Origin: RZZS01 sp964491785
GTDB lineage: Bacteria; Pseudomonadota; Alphaproteobacteria; Micavibrionales; Micavibrionaceae
Length of the DNA: 64,000 nucleotides
Direction: 5' to 3'
NCBI GenBank assembly: GCA_964491785.1
Contig: CAZBGS010000006.1
Span: 62,001 to 126,000, forward strand
The notes beneath the pieces were generated by a model that was not told the DNA's origin, did not search any database, and worked only from the letters and a program-made list of their open reading frames with translations. The position numbers and the translations under genes were made by a program. Positions 42,745-51,943 of the stretch are shown here, piece after piece. The stretch's first letter is position 1, and the number at the start of each line of letters is the position of its first letter.

Positions 42745-43722
42745 TTAAGGTATTAGCAGATTCGAGCCGGTAGTTTTTCTGTTTTGAAGATCGAGATGTG
42801 ATTGAGCAGCCTCTTTAAGGCTATAAGTTTTGTTGATCGAAACTTTTACGTTTCCGGACATTAACATAAAAAAAAGTTTTTCGCTTGCCTTGTAGAGTTC
42901 CCTGCTATCATTGGTATAATGCATAATTGACGGGCGCGTGAGATAAAGGGAGCCTCTGGCGCTCAAAACAGATATGTCCACGGGCGGAATTGGGCCCGAA
43001 GACTGGCCAAAACTTACCATAAGCCCTCTGGGCTCCAGGCATTCAAGCGATTTTTCAAATGTGTCCCTGCCGACTGAATCATACACGACAGGTACGCCTT
43101 TGCCTTCGGTATACTCCATTACCTTGTCTTTAAAGTCTTCCTGCGTATAGATCACCGGGTAATCGCAACCGCAGGCCCTGGCCGCTTCCGCCTTTTCTGC
43201 GTTGCCTACCGTTCCTATCACCTGCGCTCCAAGATGTTTCGCCCACTGGCACAATATTTGACCTACGCCGCCAGCCGCTGCATGTACGAGTATAGTCTGT
43301 CCTTTTCTTACCATGTAGGCGCGGCAGAGAAGATATTCGGCAGTAAGGCCCTTGAGCATTATCGATGCCGCCAGCTCGTATGAAATATAGTCTGGTAAAA
43401 GCACGAGATGCTTTGCGGACATTACCCTCATCTCCGAATACGCCCCCGGCGGCGGGAAGGCATAGGCAACGCGCTGGCCAGGCTTGAATCCTGCGCCGGG
43501 GCCGACTTTGATTATCTCGCCCGCCGCCTCGATTCCAGGCGTGAAGGGGAGGGACGGTACCGGATAAAGGCCGCTTCTGTGATAGACATCTATGAAGTTC
43601 AGGCCAATGGCGGCATGACGCAAAAGCACTTCGCCGGGGCCAGGCTCGCCGGTCTCGATTTCCCCGAATTTCATAACTTCCGGTTCGCCGGGCTTTTCCA
43701 CTATTATTGCGTGCGTCTTCAT
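42745..43722 (-). CDS. NADPH:quinone oxidoreductase (zinc-independent MDR family)
   Basis: A 325-residue medium-chain reductase. GLNFIDVYHRSGLYPVPSLPFTPGIEAAG is the N-terminal quinone oxidoreductase signature. The Rossmann motif is HAAAGGVGQILCQWAKHLGAQVIGTVG near residues 145-172. The catalytic zinc ligands of alcohol dehydrogenases are absent. It matches E. coli QorA in length. It uses NADPH to reduce quinones. It is divergent from sucB, with no coupling. Confidence 0.92.
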   Translation of the reverse strand: MKTHAIIVEKPGEPEVMKFGEIETGEPGPGEVLLRHAAIGLNFIDVYHRSGLYPVPSLPFTPGIEAAGEIIKVGPGAGFKPGQRVAYAFPPPGAYSEMRVMSAKHLVLLPDYISYELAASIMLKGLTAEYLLCRAYMVRKGQTILVHAAAGGVGQILCQWAKHLGAQVIGTVGNAEKAEAARACGCDYPVIYTQEDFKDKVMEYTEGKGVPVVYDSVGRDTFEKSLECLEPRGLMVSFGQSSGPIPPVDISVLSARGSLYLTRPSIMHYTNDSRELYKASEKLFFMLMSGNVKVSINKTYSLKEAAQSHLDLQNRKTTGSNLLIP

Positions 43723-43832
43723 CCGCTATCCACTGCAAGTATCTTGTTTTAACAATTCAAGGCATTGATGATGGAATATTACAATACAAAGTTTATAATT
43801 GCTTGCGCCACAAACAACAGGAACAAACGATA

Positions 43833-44969
43833 ATGACTGAAATTAAAGTCCCCGCTCTTGGCGAATCCGTAACCGAGGCCACAGTCGCCAGATGGCTGAA
43901 GCGCGAAGGCGAGTCCGTATCTGCAGACGAACCTTTGGCCGAACTGGAGACTGACAAGGTCACTATCGAAGTCAGCGCGCCAGAAGACGGTGTTGTGGGA
44001 CGCATCCTCGTAAAGGAGGGAGAAACCGTCGGGGTAGGGGGCGTGCTCTGCGATTTCAGGCCGGGCAAAACCGCACCCGCAAAAAAAGAGGCGAAGGCCG
44101 AAAAGAAGGAAGCAGATCATAAGCTCGCGCCTGCTGTACGCAAAATGGTTGAAGAGAAGAATCTCGATCCTAAGGAGATCCCGGCCAGCGGCAAGGCGGG
44201 ACGTCTTACCAAGGAAGACGTGGTCAATTATCTGGAGGCTGAACCGGCCGCCGCCAAAAGCTCAGGCCCCCGGGAGGAACGGGTTCGCATGACGCGCCTG
44301 CGCCAGAGCGTTGCAAAGCGTTTGAAAGAGGCTCAAAACACGGCCGCCATTCTGACCACCTTTAATGAAATTGATATGAGCCAGGTAATGAAACTGCGCT
44401 CGGAATATCGGGATATATTCGAAAAGAAGCACGGTGTCCGCCTTGGTTTCATGTCCTTTTTCGTTAAAGCCTCAATACAGGCGCTCCGTGAGTTCCCGGC
44501 CGTAAACGCCGAGATAGACGGCGATGAAATAGTTTACAAGAATTACTATAATATTGGCGTGGCAGTAAGCACCCCGCAAGGACTGGTCGTCCCGGTTATC
44601 AGAGACGCCGACCGCCTGTCTATGGCCGGCATAGAATCGTCGCTCGTGGAACTGGGAACCCGCGCCAGAGACGGGAAACTCGCGATTGAGGAGCTTCAGG
44701 AAGGAACCTTTACGATAACCAACGGCGGCATCTTCGGCTCGCTGCTGTCCACGCCGATCCTGAACAGCCCGCAATCCGGTATCCTTGGCATGCACAAGAT
44801 CGAGCAGCGCCCGGTGGTTCTGGAAAGCGGAGAAATAGTCGCCCGCCCGATGATGTATGTCGCTCTTTCCTACGATCACCGCATCATCGACGGTCGCGAA
44901 GCAGTTTCCTTCCTCGCCCGCATCAAGGAGGCCGTCGAGGATCCCCGGCGCTTGCTGCTTGGTATCTAA
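43833..44969 (+). CDS. sucB: Dihydrolipoamide succinyltransferase (E2 of 2-oxoglutarate dehydrogenase)
   Basis: A 378-residue E2 enzyme. A single lipoyl domain has the lipoylated Lys in ELETDKVTIEV. The peripheral-subunit-binding domain follows at about 100-140 (LAPAVRKMVEEKNLDPKEIPASGKAGRLTKEDV). The acyltransferase core ends with YDHRIIDGREAVSF, carrying the catalytic His and Asp. It transfers succinyl groups to CoA in the TCA cycle. Start 43833 (MTEIKVPALGESVTEA) is the family start. The E1 gene sucA is not upstream, and lpd lies 3.2 kb on, beyond three opposing genes. The stop abuts the deaminase stop (44969/44970). Confidence 0.96.
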   Translation: MTEIKVPALGESVTEATVARWLKREGESVSADEPLAELETDKVTIEVSAPEDGVVGRILVKEGETVGVGGVLCDFRPGKTAPAKKEAKAEKKEADHKLAPAVRKMVEEKNLDPKEIPASGKAGRLTKEDVVNYLEAEPAAAKSSGPREERVRMTRLRQSVAKRLKEAQNTAAILTTFNEIDMSQVMKLRSEYRDIFEKKHGVRLGFMSFFVKASIQALREFPAVNAEIDGDEIVYKNYYNIGVAVSTPQGLVVPVIRDADRLSMAGIESSLVELGTRARDGKLAIEELQEGTFTITNGGIFGSLLSTPILNSPQSGILGMHKIEQRPVVLESGEIVARPMMYVALSYDHRIIDGREAVSFLARIKEAVEDPRRLLLGI

Positions 44970-45917
44970 CTATAGACACTCAACAAAGCTCATAACGCCT
45001 TTTTCCTCCATAAGGCGCATGGCTTCCAGGCTATCCTCGCCTCTGGCCTGACTCTTGCTGCCGACCAGAATGCCGGTTACTCCGATCCCGGCGAGATTTA
45101 CCTGTTCTCTTGCCGTAGGAATACGGCTGCTGAAAATATGTTCGTGGTTAAGCCGGATGCCGTTTTTGGCCGCATTCATCAGGAGCCGGTTTATCGGCTC
45201 CACCGCAAAGTTATATTTGCCCTCTTCCTGATTATCTTCGTTACGCATTCCGGTAACCAGTCCCGCCTGCGCTACCAGGGCTATATTGGTTTTATTGGCA
45301 ATATCGGTACCGACAGACGCGGCAAACGGAACTCCATTCATTTCCTTCATCATTGCAGTGATAAAATTTTTGAATGAATCATAAACATAATGAACGCTGA
45401 CGGGAACGGAGAGGTTTTTCCCTGCCGAATCCGCTTCCAGCAGGCATTCTATCCTCCTTTCCCTTCGCCATATCTTGCAAACCCTGATCCCAGCTTCCTC
45501 GCAGATTTTCAGGCTCATTGTTTCAAAATGTTCCCCTCTCCGGTTAACGAAATCTTTTTCAAATCCCTTATGATCTATGTAGATCGTTTTGATTCCGGCC
45601 TCCGCCAGATTCTTGGCGCAGTTGGGGCAGAAAGGATCGGTAATGAATAGCTCCGCTCCTCCAGCTTTCGGGGAATTCATAATGCAGGCGGTTTCCGCAT
45701 GAACGGTTCCGCTTGCATTCCCTATGCGCGTTTGCGTTCCGATCTTCACCCTTATGGCTTCCGGCCAGTAATTGGTATAAGCGATCGTATAGGGAGCGCC
45801 CTCCGGGTCGTGCCCGGCGAGAACGGCGGCAATTTTGTTTTGCGGATGCTCGCTGCTGTTGACGATATCGACAGCGCGCTGCATCAGCTCGTAAGGGTCA
45901 TTAAGTTTCATAAGCAT
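44970..45917 (-). CDS. Cytidine/deoxycytidylate deaminase-like protein
   Basis: A 315-residue protein. Its N-terminal third is a zinc-dependent deaminase fold: TVHAETACI supplies His73 and the catalytic Glu75, and FCPNC supplies Cys97 and Cys100. The remaining 200 residues have no recognised family and include a second, poorly defined alpha/beta part. The substrate may be a pyrimidine or purine nucleotide; length (dCMP deaminases are about 150-180) suggests extra function. It overlaps the PfkB-type kinase stop by 1 nt (TGATG), so it is last of a coupled trio. Confidence 0.82.
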   Translation of the reverse strand: MLMKLNDPYELMQRAVDIVNSSEHPQNKIAAVLAGHDPEGAPYTIAYTNYWPEAIRVKIGTQTRIGNASGTVHAETACIMNSPKAGGAELFITDPFCPNCAKNLAEAGIKTIYIDHKGFEKDFVNRRGEHFETMSLKICEEAGIRVCKIWRRERRIECLLEADSAGKNLSVPVSVHYVYDSFKNFITAMMKEMNGVPFAASVGTDIANKTNIALVAQAGLVTGMRNEDNQEEGKYNFAVEPINRLLMNAAKNGIRLNHEHIFSSRIPTAREQVNLAGIGVTGILVGSKSQARGEDSLEAMRLMEEKGVMSFVECL

Positions 45918-46909
45918 CAGGCGACTTTTTTCAGGAGATTATAAAAGTCTTTTTGCGGCCTTCCGCTGTGATGTGTCAATACGTAAGTCCCGCACTCAAG
46001 CGCCAGCCTCGCGCATTTTTCAAGCGAATAGTCATGCGTCAGGCCGAAAAGGAAACCGGCAGCAAACTGGTCGCCCGCACCGTTGGTATTGACCATCGGC
46101 CCGCGCAGGGCAGGGGGCGCCATTGTAATGATCTCATTCTCTTTATAAAAAACCGCCTCCCCGGCACCGCATGAAACCGCCCCGCAATAACTGTGAGCCG
46201 AGAACTTGCGGCAGGCTTCATAAGCGTTATCTGCTCCGGTAACCAGTTTCGCCTCCGCCTCGTTCATCAGCAGGATATCCGAGCTTGCAGCCAGAGAGGC
46301 GACCTCCCCGGGATTATCGTGAATTACTCTGATATCGTTCGGGCAAAACACAGTTATTCTGCTGTTTTCTCTGGCTACTCTCGCAGCGCTCTCCAGTATC
46401 TCGAAGCCGGTCTCTACACTAAGCATAAACCCTTCGAGATAGAAGATTTTCGATCCGGCTACCGCCTCATGATTGATATCCGCTACGCTCATGCCATGAC
46501 TGACATCGTGAAAAGTACCGAAGGTTCGTTCCTGATCGGGAGTTACCAGAATATACACCTTGTCGCTCAAGGCTCCCTGATCGGTAAATCCGGCCGCCGT
46601 TACGCCGAACTCTTTAAGCGTTTCACAAAAAAAGACCCCATCAGGATTTCCGGCAAACCGGCTGTTGAAAATGCATTTGCCGCCGAGCAGGCTTATGCCC
46701 GACAGGGTATTAGCGCAGGCCCCTCCCGGCTCTATGACGCATCTGCCCTGCAACAACTTTTGTAATTCGCCTTCTTTTTCCCGGCCGATTAGATTGCAGG
46801 TTCCTTTGATGAAACTATGCTCGGCCATAAAAGCGTCATCGACATTGACAATCACATCAACCGGAGCGTGTCCGAAACCGGCGACATCGGTATTAGCAAC
46901 CTTGATCAA
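45917..46909 (-). CDS. PfkB-family carbohydrate/nucleoside kinase
   Basis: A 330-residue ribokinase-like kinase. The first glycine motif is EPGGACANTLSGISLLGGK near residues 60-78, and the anion hole and catalytic Asp lie in NTNGAGDQFAAGF near 282-294. Relatives phosphorylate sugars or nucleosides; the N-terminal VAGFGHAPVDVIV and overall layout resemble adenosine kinase-like members. I start at TTG 46909, in frame with the family start: TTGA (46906-46909) overlaps the stop of the CYTH-type gene and GAAGG lies about 9 nt upstream. A longer TTG start at 46939 is less likely. Confidence 0.82.
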   Translation of the reverse strand: MIKVANTDVAGFGHAPVDVIVNVDDAFMAEHSFIKGTCNLIGREKEGELQKLLQGRCVIEPGGACANTLSGISLLGGKCIFNSRFAGNPDGVFFCETLKEFGVTAAGFTDQGALSDKVYILVTPDQERTFGTFHDVSHGMSVADINHEAVAGSKIFYLEGFMLSVETGFEILESAARVARENSRITVFCPNDIRVIHDNPGEVASLAASSDILLMNEAEAKLVTGADNAYEACRKFSAHSYCGAVSCGAGEAVFYKENEIITMAPPALRGPMVNTNGAGDQFAAGFLFGLTHDYSLEKCARLALECGTYVLTHHSGRPQKDFYNLLKKVA

Positions 46910-47949
46910 GCCGGGCCGCCTTCGAGATCGGGCCGACAAGCGAGCAGAAGAAAGTCTTCAGGCACAGGTATAACCTTGATTGGCTTGCCAAGTACAGTCG
47001 GGCATCCGATACTGGCAACTTTCTTATTTTCTATAACATATCTTTCACGAGCAGCGTAGCCTCTCTGCGCCTTGCTGGGAGCTTTCCACTGCAGATCCGC
47101 ATCGGACAGCAAGTTCTTCATATGAGAAACCAGAAACTCCTGGCCACGTATGATTTCAGCATAATCAAGATCCGGATGTGACTGATAAATTTCATCCTTG
47201 GGCGCATAAAAGTCAGTCCCTTCCTTGAACTCAAACTCAATCTCGAAGTCTTCACCGAGTTGTCTGCAGGAAATTTTATTATCCTGCGATACCGGAATAA
47301 AGTAACGGGATCTGTCGAGCGAGAATTCGAAGAATATCGGGCGGGCTTTTGTTGCATCGCCATTCAGATCACGGCCGAATTTAATGTATTGTTTGTCTTC
47401 ATACTTTACAGAATAGACGCAAACATTGAAACTTATCCTCTTGCAGGAAACAAAAAACGCCTCCTGGAGGCGCTGTGGATCGTTATCGAAGGCATTCGCC
47501 AGCTCGCCAAGATAAAAGAGTGTTTCGGGATTGTCGCGGTGGTCGTCAAAAAAGGTGGAGAGGTCAAGCTTAAGATCGTCAAGATGGGTTTCCGGCTCGA
47601 TACGCTCCAGGCCGTTCTCTCCGCATCGTGTTCCCTTGCTTTTGGAGGAAATATCTACCGAATGAGCAATTCCGTAATCCCTCTGATGCCTGAGCCTTAA
47701 GCATCTCCCGGAATTGTGGATGCTGTTTTTATCGTCGTCGAAATACGAACTGTAAAGGAGTTTGCTCCATTCCCGCCCAAAAACGTAAGGAGCTATTCTC
47801 TCTCTGAAATTGGCGAAAACTTCCTTGCCATTGCTCGCGATCAGAGCTTTGGTTTCAATTTCAACACCCTCAAGGTTTTTTCCGGAGGCGTAATCGAAAT
47901 CCCTCCGAATTCCAGTTCCGGCCTTGCAACCGGTTTTTTCCTGGTTCAT
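46906..47949 (-). CDS. CYTH/triphosphate-tunnel-metalloenzyme-like protein
   Basis: A 347-residue protein. Near residue 28 GVEIETKAL contains the ExExK motif (Glu30, Glu32, Lys34) that defines the CYTH/TTM superfamily, followed by the YFDD and CLRLRH segments expected at the next strands and EIEFEFKEG later. The tunnel domain binds triphosphates with a divalent metal; members include adenylate cyclase IV, thiamine triphosphatase and inorganic triphosphatase. The protein is much longer than a lone CYTH domain (about 180), and the middle is unrecognised. Start 47949 follows GGGAGGGG; ATG at 47961 has none. It is first in the coupled CYTH-PfkB-deaminase trio. Confidence 0.75.
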   Translation of the reverse strand: MNQEKTGCKAGTGIRRDFDYASGKNLEGVEIETKALIASNGKEVFANFRERIAPYVFGREWSKLLYSSYFDDDKNSIHNSGRCLRLRHQRDYGIAHSVDISSKSKGTRCGENGLERIEPETHLDDLKLDLSTFFDDHRDNPETLFYLGELANAFDNDPQRLQEAFFVSCKRISFNVCVYSVKYEDKQYIKFGRDLNGDATKARPIFFEFSLDRSRYFIPVSQDNKISCRQLGEDFEIEFEFKEGTDFYAPKDEIYQSHPDLDYAEIIRGQEFLVSHMKNLLSDADLQWKAPSKAQRGYAARERYVIENKKVASIGCPTVLGKPIKVIPVPEDFLLLACRPDLEGGPA

Positions 47950-47961
47950 CGCCCCTCCCAT

Positions 47962-47979
47962 GCCCGATCTGGATCGGGC
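47962..47979. promoter_or_regulatory. Palindrome GCCCGATC-TG-GATCGGGC upstream of the CYTH-PfkB-deaminase operon
   Basis: Perfect 8-bp arms (47962-47969 and 47972-47979) lie 13 nt before the operon start at 47949, in the 180-nt divergent gap with lpd. It could be an operator. Similar GATC-centred palindromes also occur as dispersed intergenic repeats, so function is uncertain. Confidence 0.45.
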
Positions 47980-48129
47980 GGTTAACGGGATACTCTAATT
48001 TCCGGTTTCTATAATTCAGATATATTAGAAGAGTCAATAAAAATGATTCTCCTTTGATACCTTTTTTGCATGTATTACTTTACTCGCAAGTCATGGCGAC
48101 GATCAGAATTTGTAAGGGTGAATTAAACT

Positions 48130-49521
48130 GTGGAAAAATCATTTGATGTCATAATAATTGGGGGAGGGCCGGGCGGATACGTCTGCGCGATTCGCTGCGC
48201 CCAGCTTGGCATGAAAACCGCCTGTATCGAAAAGCGCGAAAATCTCGGCGGAACCTGTCTTAACGTGGGTTGTATTCCATCAAAATCGCTTCTTTATGCA
48301 TCCGAAAAATATGCTGAATGCCAGAAAAGTTATAAAGATCTTGGAATTAACATAGGAAAGTTAAACCTGGATCTTAAGACGATGCTCGCCCACAAGGACA
48401 AGGTCGTTGCCGATAACGCCCGGGGAGTCGAATTTCTCTTCAGGAAAAACAAAATCCACAGGATAAAAGGCGAGGCGAAATTATCGGGAAAAGGCACCGT
48501 GGAGGTCGGCGGCGAGACATATTCCGCAAAACACATAGTCATAGCCACAGGCTCGGAAGTTATGACGCTGCCCGGCATTAATATCGATGAAAACAAAATA
48601 GTTTCTTCAACCGGCGCATTGTCGCTGGATAAGGTTCCTGGCAGGATGGCGATAATCGGCGGCGGCTATATCGGGCTGGAGATGGCCTCTGTCTGGAGCC
48701 GCCTCGGATCTGCCGTAACCGTTATGGAGTTTCAGGAAACGATCCTTCCCGGCATGGACGGCGAAGTGACTGTAGAAATGCACAAATTGCTGCAAAAACA
48801 AGGAATTGCATTTAAACTTTCAAGTAAAGTATTGGGTGCCGAAATTTCCAGGAAGGGAGTTGAAATATCCGTATCTCCCGCGACGGGCGGCGATACGGAA
48901 AAACTTGAAGCCGATATTCTCCTCGTCGCCGTGGGCCGCAAGCCTTTCACGCAAGGCCTGGAGCTTGAGGAAGCCGGCGTAGAACTTGACGGCCGCGGCC
49001 GGATAAAGGTCGACGGCAGATACCGGACTAATATCAGCGGAATTTACGCGATCGGCGACGTGATCGCCGGGCCGATGCTCGCGCACAAGGCCGAGGATGA
49101 GGCTGTGGCCCTGGCTGAATTGCTCGATGGACAAAGCGGCCATGTCGATTACGACCTTATCCCCTCGGTTGTCTACACAACTCCCGAAGCCGCGCAGGTA
49201 GGCAGAACCGAAGAGCAGCTGAAAGAGCAGGGCATCGACTACCGCTCCGGCAAATTCCACTTCTCCGCCAACGGCAGGGCCAGGGCGATGAACATGACCG
49301 AAGGTTTTGTCAAAATTCTTGCAGACGCCAGAACCGACCGCGTCCTTGGAGTGCATATCATAGGCCCCGAAGCCGGAACCCTGATCTCCGAAGCGGTAAC
49401 CGCGATGGAATTCGGCGCTTCGTCAGAGGACATCGCCCGGATCTGCCACGCCCACCCGACCCTCGAAGAAGCAATCAGGGAGGCCGCTCTAGCCGTTCAC
49501 AGCCGTGCCCTCCACAGCTGA
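48130..49521 (+). CDS. lpd: Dihydrolipoamide dehydrogenase (E3)
   Basis: A 463-residue flavoprotein disulfide reductase. The FAD-binding loop is IIIGGGPGGYVCAIRCAQLG. The redox disulfide is GGTCLNVGCIPSKSLL. The NAD-binding loop is AIIGGGYIGLEMASVW. The His-Glu pair at the C-terminus is HAHPTLEEAI. It reoxidises dihydrolipoamide of SucB and other E2 enzymes. It uses a GTG start with AAGGGTGA upstream. It is separated from sucB by the three-gene minus-strand insertion and converges with xerC. Confidence 0.97.
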   Translation: MEKSFDVIIIGGGPGGYVCAIRCAQLGMKTACIEKRENLGGTCLNVGCIPSKSLLYASEKYAECQKSYKDLGINIGKLNLDLKTMLAHKDKVVADNARGVEFLFRKNKIHRIKGEAKLSGKGTVEVGGETYSAKHIVIATGSEVMTLPGINIDENKIVSSTGALSLDKVPGRMAIIGGGYIGLEMASVWSRLGSAVTVMEFQETILPGMDGEVTVEMHKLLQKQGIAFKLSSKVLGAEISRKGVEISVSPATGGDTEKLEADILLVAVGRKPFTQGLELEEAGVELDGRGRIKVDGRYRTNISGIYAIGDVIAGPMLAHKAEDEAVALAELLDGQSGHVDYDLIPSVVYTTPEAAQVGRTEEQLKEQGIDYRSGKFHFSANGRARAMNMTEGFVKILADARTDRVLGVHIIGPEAGTLISEAVTAMEFGASSEDIARICHAHPTLEEAIREAALAVHSRALHS

Positions 49522-49528
49522 CGGGCGA

Positions 49529-50479
49529 TCAATCCGCTGTCGCCCGCGGATGGGCCGCCTTGTAAATCCTCATAAGCTCTTTGCCGTCAATTTCTGTATA
49601 TCGCTGTGTCGTACTTAGGGATGCATGACCAAGTAATTCCTGAATCTCGCGTAAATTTGCCCCGTTCTGCAACAGGTGGGTGGCAAAGCTGTGCCTTAAT
49701 GCATGGGGAGTGGCCGTATCGGGAAGTCCAAGCTCGATACGTATATTGCGCATATCGCGTTGCGCTACCCCCTGGTTCAGACGTTTCCCCCGCGCCCCGA
49801 GAAATAATGGCCGTCCTGCTTCTTCCGGAAAAGGGCAGGCCCTGCGGTACCTGTTCAGCGCCGCGGTTACCGCGGGCAGCACCGGAACCATCCTTTCTTT
49901 CCGGCCTTTTCCGACCACCCTGATAAATCCGTCTTGCGGCAGATCGGAGACATTGAGCGAAATCGCCTCGTCGATCCGCAGTCCGCAACCGTAGAGAAGA
50001 GTGAACAGCGCATGGTCGCGCAATCCCACCCAGTCGTCCCGCGTCGGCTCCAGAACCGTCATCGCCTGCTTTTCATATAAAGGCTTGGGAAGACGGTGCG
50101 GCAGTTTTGGCCCCCGGATGGTTTTGATCGCCGCATTATGGGCATGGCCTTGCCGGTCGAGCCAGTTAAGGAAATTTTTAACCCCTGAAAGCGATCTTGC
50201 CCTCGTGCTGGCGCAGGCCCCGTCCACTGTACGTCTCGCAAGCCAAGCCCGGAAATCTGATAACCTCGAATCCGCCACTTTTCCAAGGCTGACGCAGCCG
50301 CCGTGATATACGCTCAAAAAATCCACAAAGCCGGAAACATCGAAAATATAGGCCCGGAAGGTATGCCTTGAGACTTTTTTCTCGAAACGCAGCCAGTCCT
50401 GCCATTCTTCAAGCTTTTGCCGCAGGTCGGCAGCGCAGCGCCCGATGATCTCCGGCTTTATCGCGGCAGGTTCAGCCAT
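49529..50479 (-). CDS. xerC: Site-specific tyrosine recombinase XerC
   Basis: A 316-residue tyrosine recombinase. The core has the first catalytic Arg in LLYGCGLRIDEAISL, HxLRH in TPHALRHSFATHLLQNG, the second His in LGHASLSTTQRYTEI and the nucleophilic Tyr in that last motif. The N-terminal SAM-like domain spans 15-110. It resolves chromosome dimers at dif with XerD. The position in the xerC/DUF484/fsa/priA cluster fits the housekeeping enzyme and not a phage integrase. It overlaps the DUF484 gene by 22 nt. Confidence 0.93.
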   Translation of the reverse strand: MAEPAAIKPEIIGRCAADLRQKLEEWQDWLRFEKKVSRHTFRAYIFDVSGFVDFLSVYHGGCVSLGKVADSRLSDFRAWLARRTVDGACASTRARSLSGVKNFLNWLDRQGHAHNAAIKTIRGPKLPHRLPKPLYEKQAMTVLEPTRDDWVGLRDHALFTLLYGCGLRIDEAISLNVSDLPQDGFIRVVGKGRKERMVPVLPAVTAALNRYRRACPFPEEAGRPLFLGARGKRLNQGVAQRDMRNIRIELGLPDTATPHALRHSFATHLLQNGANLREIQELLGHASLSTTQRYTEIDGKELMRIYKAAHPRATAD

Positions 50480-51171
50480 GCGCGGAAACAGCGTTCGACT
50501 ACGCGGGCGAGGAAACTTATCTGGTCTGTGGCCTGACCGTTATGGAAAAGAGACGGGTCGCGACTCCCGAAGGCGAGGATTGCCGGAGGCGTATTCATCG
50601 AAATGTCCACCCGCATCAGCGCCTGCGATGCGACGAGTGTGGCCCCGCCGCCGTAAATCTGTTCTATTCCCTGAATATTGCTTTGCAGCAGGACGTTCTT
50701 GCCGTCCATCCATCTGTCGACCGTCCCTTCGGAAACGATTCGAATACCGACCGTGTTAACATGGGGAATGTCCCTGCCGTTCGTCTCCACCACCAGGGAA
50801 GTGATATCGACATCCAGTATGGCCGACAGATCCATGGTAATGGTATGGATGAAATCCTCGAAACTGCCAGCTTCCAGCAGCATAAGCACCGCCTTGTGTA
50901 CCCGGTGCTGGTTGTTCATGTTGGCCCGGCTGTTTTCCACTATTTCCTTTGTCGTCTGCATGACCGCGTCCTTGTCAGCCCGCAGGCGGGAAATAAGATA
51001 TGACTGAAAATCCGCCACCTTGCGATCTGAACCGTTCTTTTGAGGCGGTAAAAGGTATTCGCAGGCCTCGGGATTGTTTTGCAGAAAGCGCGGATTATCG
51101 CGCAAATAAGCCACGACCTCATTTGCGGAGATCTCGTTTTTCATATGTTTCTCAGCCAGAATGTCCGACAT
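50458..51171 (-). CDS. DUF484 family protein
   Basis: A 237-residue soluble protein with the DUF484 opening ANEVVAYLRDNPRFLQNNPE near residues 15-34, a coiled-coil segment (about 60-85) and a GAF-like remainder (LDVDITSLVVETN). Its function is unknown, but the gene usually sits next to xerC, as here. I start at 51171 because GAGG is 5-6 nt upstream; a Met six codons upstream is possible. The stop is inside the xerC gene. Confidence 0.88.
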   Translation of the reverse strand: MSDILAEKHMKNEISANEVVAYLRDNPRFLQNNPEACEYLLPPQKNGSDRKVADFQSYLISRLRADKDAVMQTTKEIVENSRANMNNQHRVHKAVLMLLEAGSFEDFIHTITMDLSAILDVDITSLVVETNGRDIPHVNTVGIRIVSEGTVDRWMDGKNVLLQSNIQGIEQIYGGGATLVASQALMRVDISMNTPPAILAFGSRDPSLFHNGQATDQISFLARVVERCFRAWLNLPR

Positions 51172-51227
51172 GAATACCTCAAAAATCATATAATCATCAT
51201 TTGGACTTTATCACATTTTGCAGCTGG

Positions 51228-51884
51228 CTACAGAATAGTTTGCCCTGATTTTTCCCAGTCGGCTAAAAATATCTCAAGCCCCTTGTCGGTGAGAGGATGC
51301 TTGTAAAGCTCCTTGATGATCTTGGGCGGGCAGGTTGCCACATGCGCTCCGATCTTTGCGCATTCGACCACATGCTGAGGCGTGCGGATCGAAGCCGCGA
51401 GAACTTGCGTGCGTATTTCCGGATAGTTGCCGTAAATAGCAACTATGTCCCTTATCAGCCCGATACCGTCCTCTCCGATATCCTCCAGCCTTCCGATAAA
51501 AGGCGAGATGAAAGTCGCGCCGGCCTTGGCCGCAAGCAACGCCTGCGCCGCCGAAAAACACAGTGTAACATTAACCATAACGCCTTCATTCGATAACGCC
51601 TTGCACACCTTGAGTCCGTCATACGTCGCCGGAACCTTGACAGCAATATTCATGCCCGTCGAAGCCAGTCTGCGAGCTTCATGCAGCATCGACTCAAATT
51701 CTGTCGATGCCACCTCGGCGCTGACCGGGCCTTCAACGACCTTGCAGATCTCCTCGATCAGGGGAATAAACTTCTTGCCGGATTTGGCGACAAGTGTCGG
51801 ATTAGTTGTGACTCCATCTATCATTCCGGCAGACGCCAGTTCCCTGATTTCCCCGATATCGGCTGTATCGACAAAGAATTTCAT
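51228..51884 (-). CDS. fsa: Transaldolase-like / fructose-6-phosphate aldolase
   Basis: A 218-residue small transaldolase. MKFFVDTADIGEIRELASAGMIDGVTTNPTLVAKSG is the family start, and the Schiff-base Lys is in NIAVKVPATYDGLK near residue 85. The short length (about 220) matches MipB/FSA-type enzymes, which are either fructose-6-phosphate aldolases or transaldolases; sequence alone does not decide. Start 51884 is the family start; five extra codons upstream are possible. It is divergent from priA. Confidence 0.9.
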   Translation of the reverse strand: MKFFVDTADIGEIRELASAGMIDGVTTNPTLVAKSGKKFIPLIEEICKVVEGPVSAEVASTEFESMLHEARRLASTGMNIAVKVPATYDGLKVCKALSNEGVMVNVTLCFSAAQALLAAKAGATFISPFIGRLEDIGEDGIGLIRDIVAIYGNYPEIRTQVLAASIRTPQHVVECAKIGAHVATCPPKIIKELYKHPLTDKGLEIFLADWEKSGQTIL

Positions 51885-51943
51885 AATTTTCTCCGGCATA
51901 AAACGATTGTCGTCAAAGGCGACTTTACATTACTTTCGACGAT

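Noticed and set aside
49529..50479. Tyrosine recombinase as a possible mobile-element integrase.
   Set aside because: It sits in the conserved xerC/DUF484 context, overlaps DUF484, and no tRNA-adjacent repeat or cargo genes are present.
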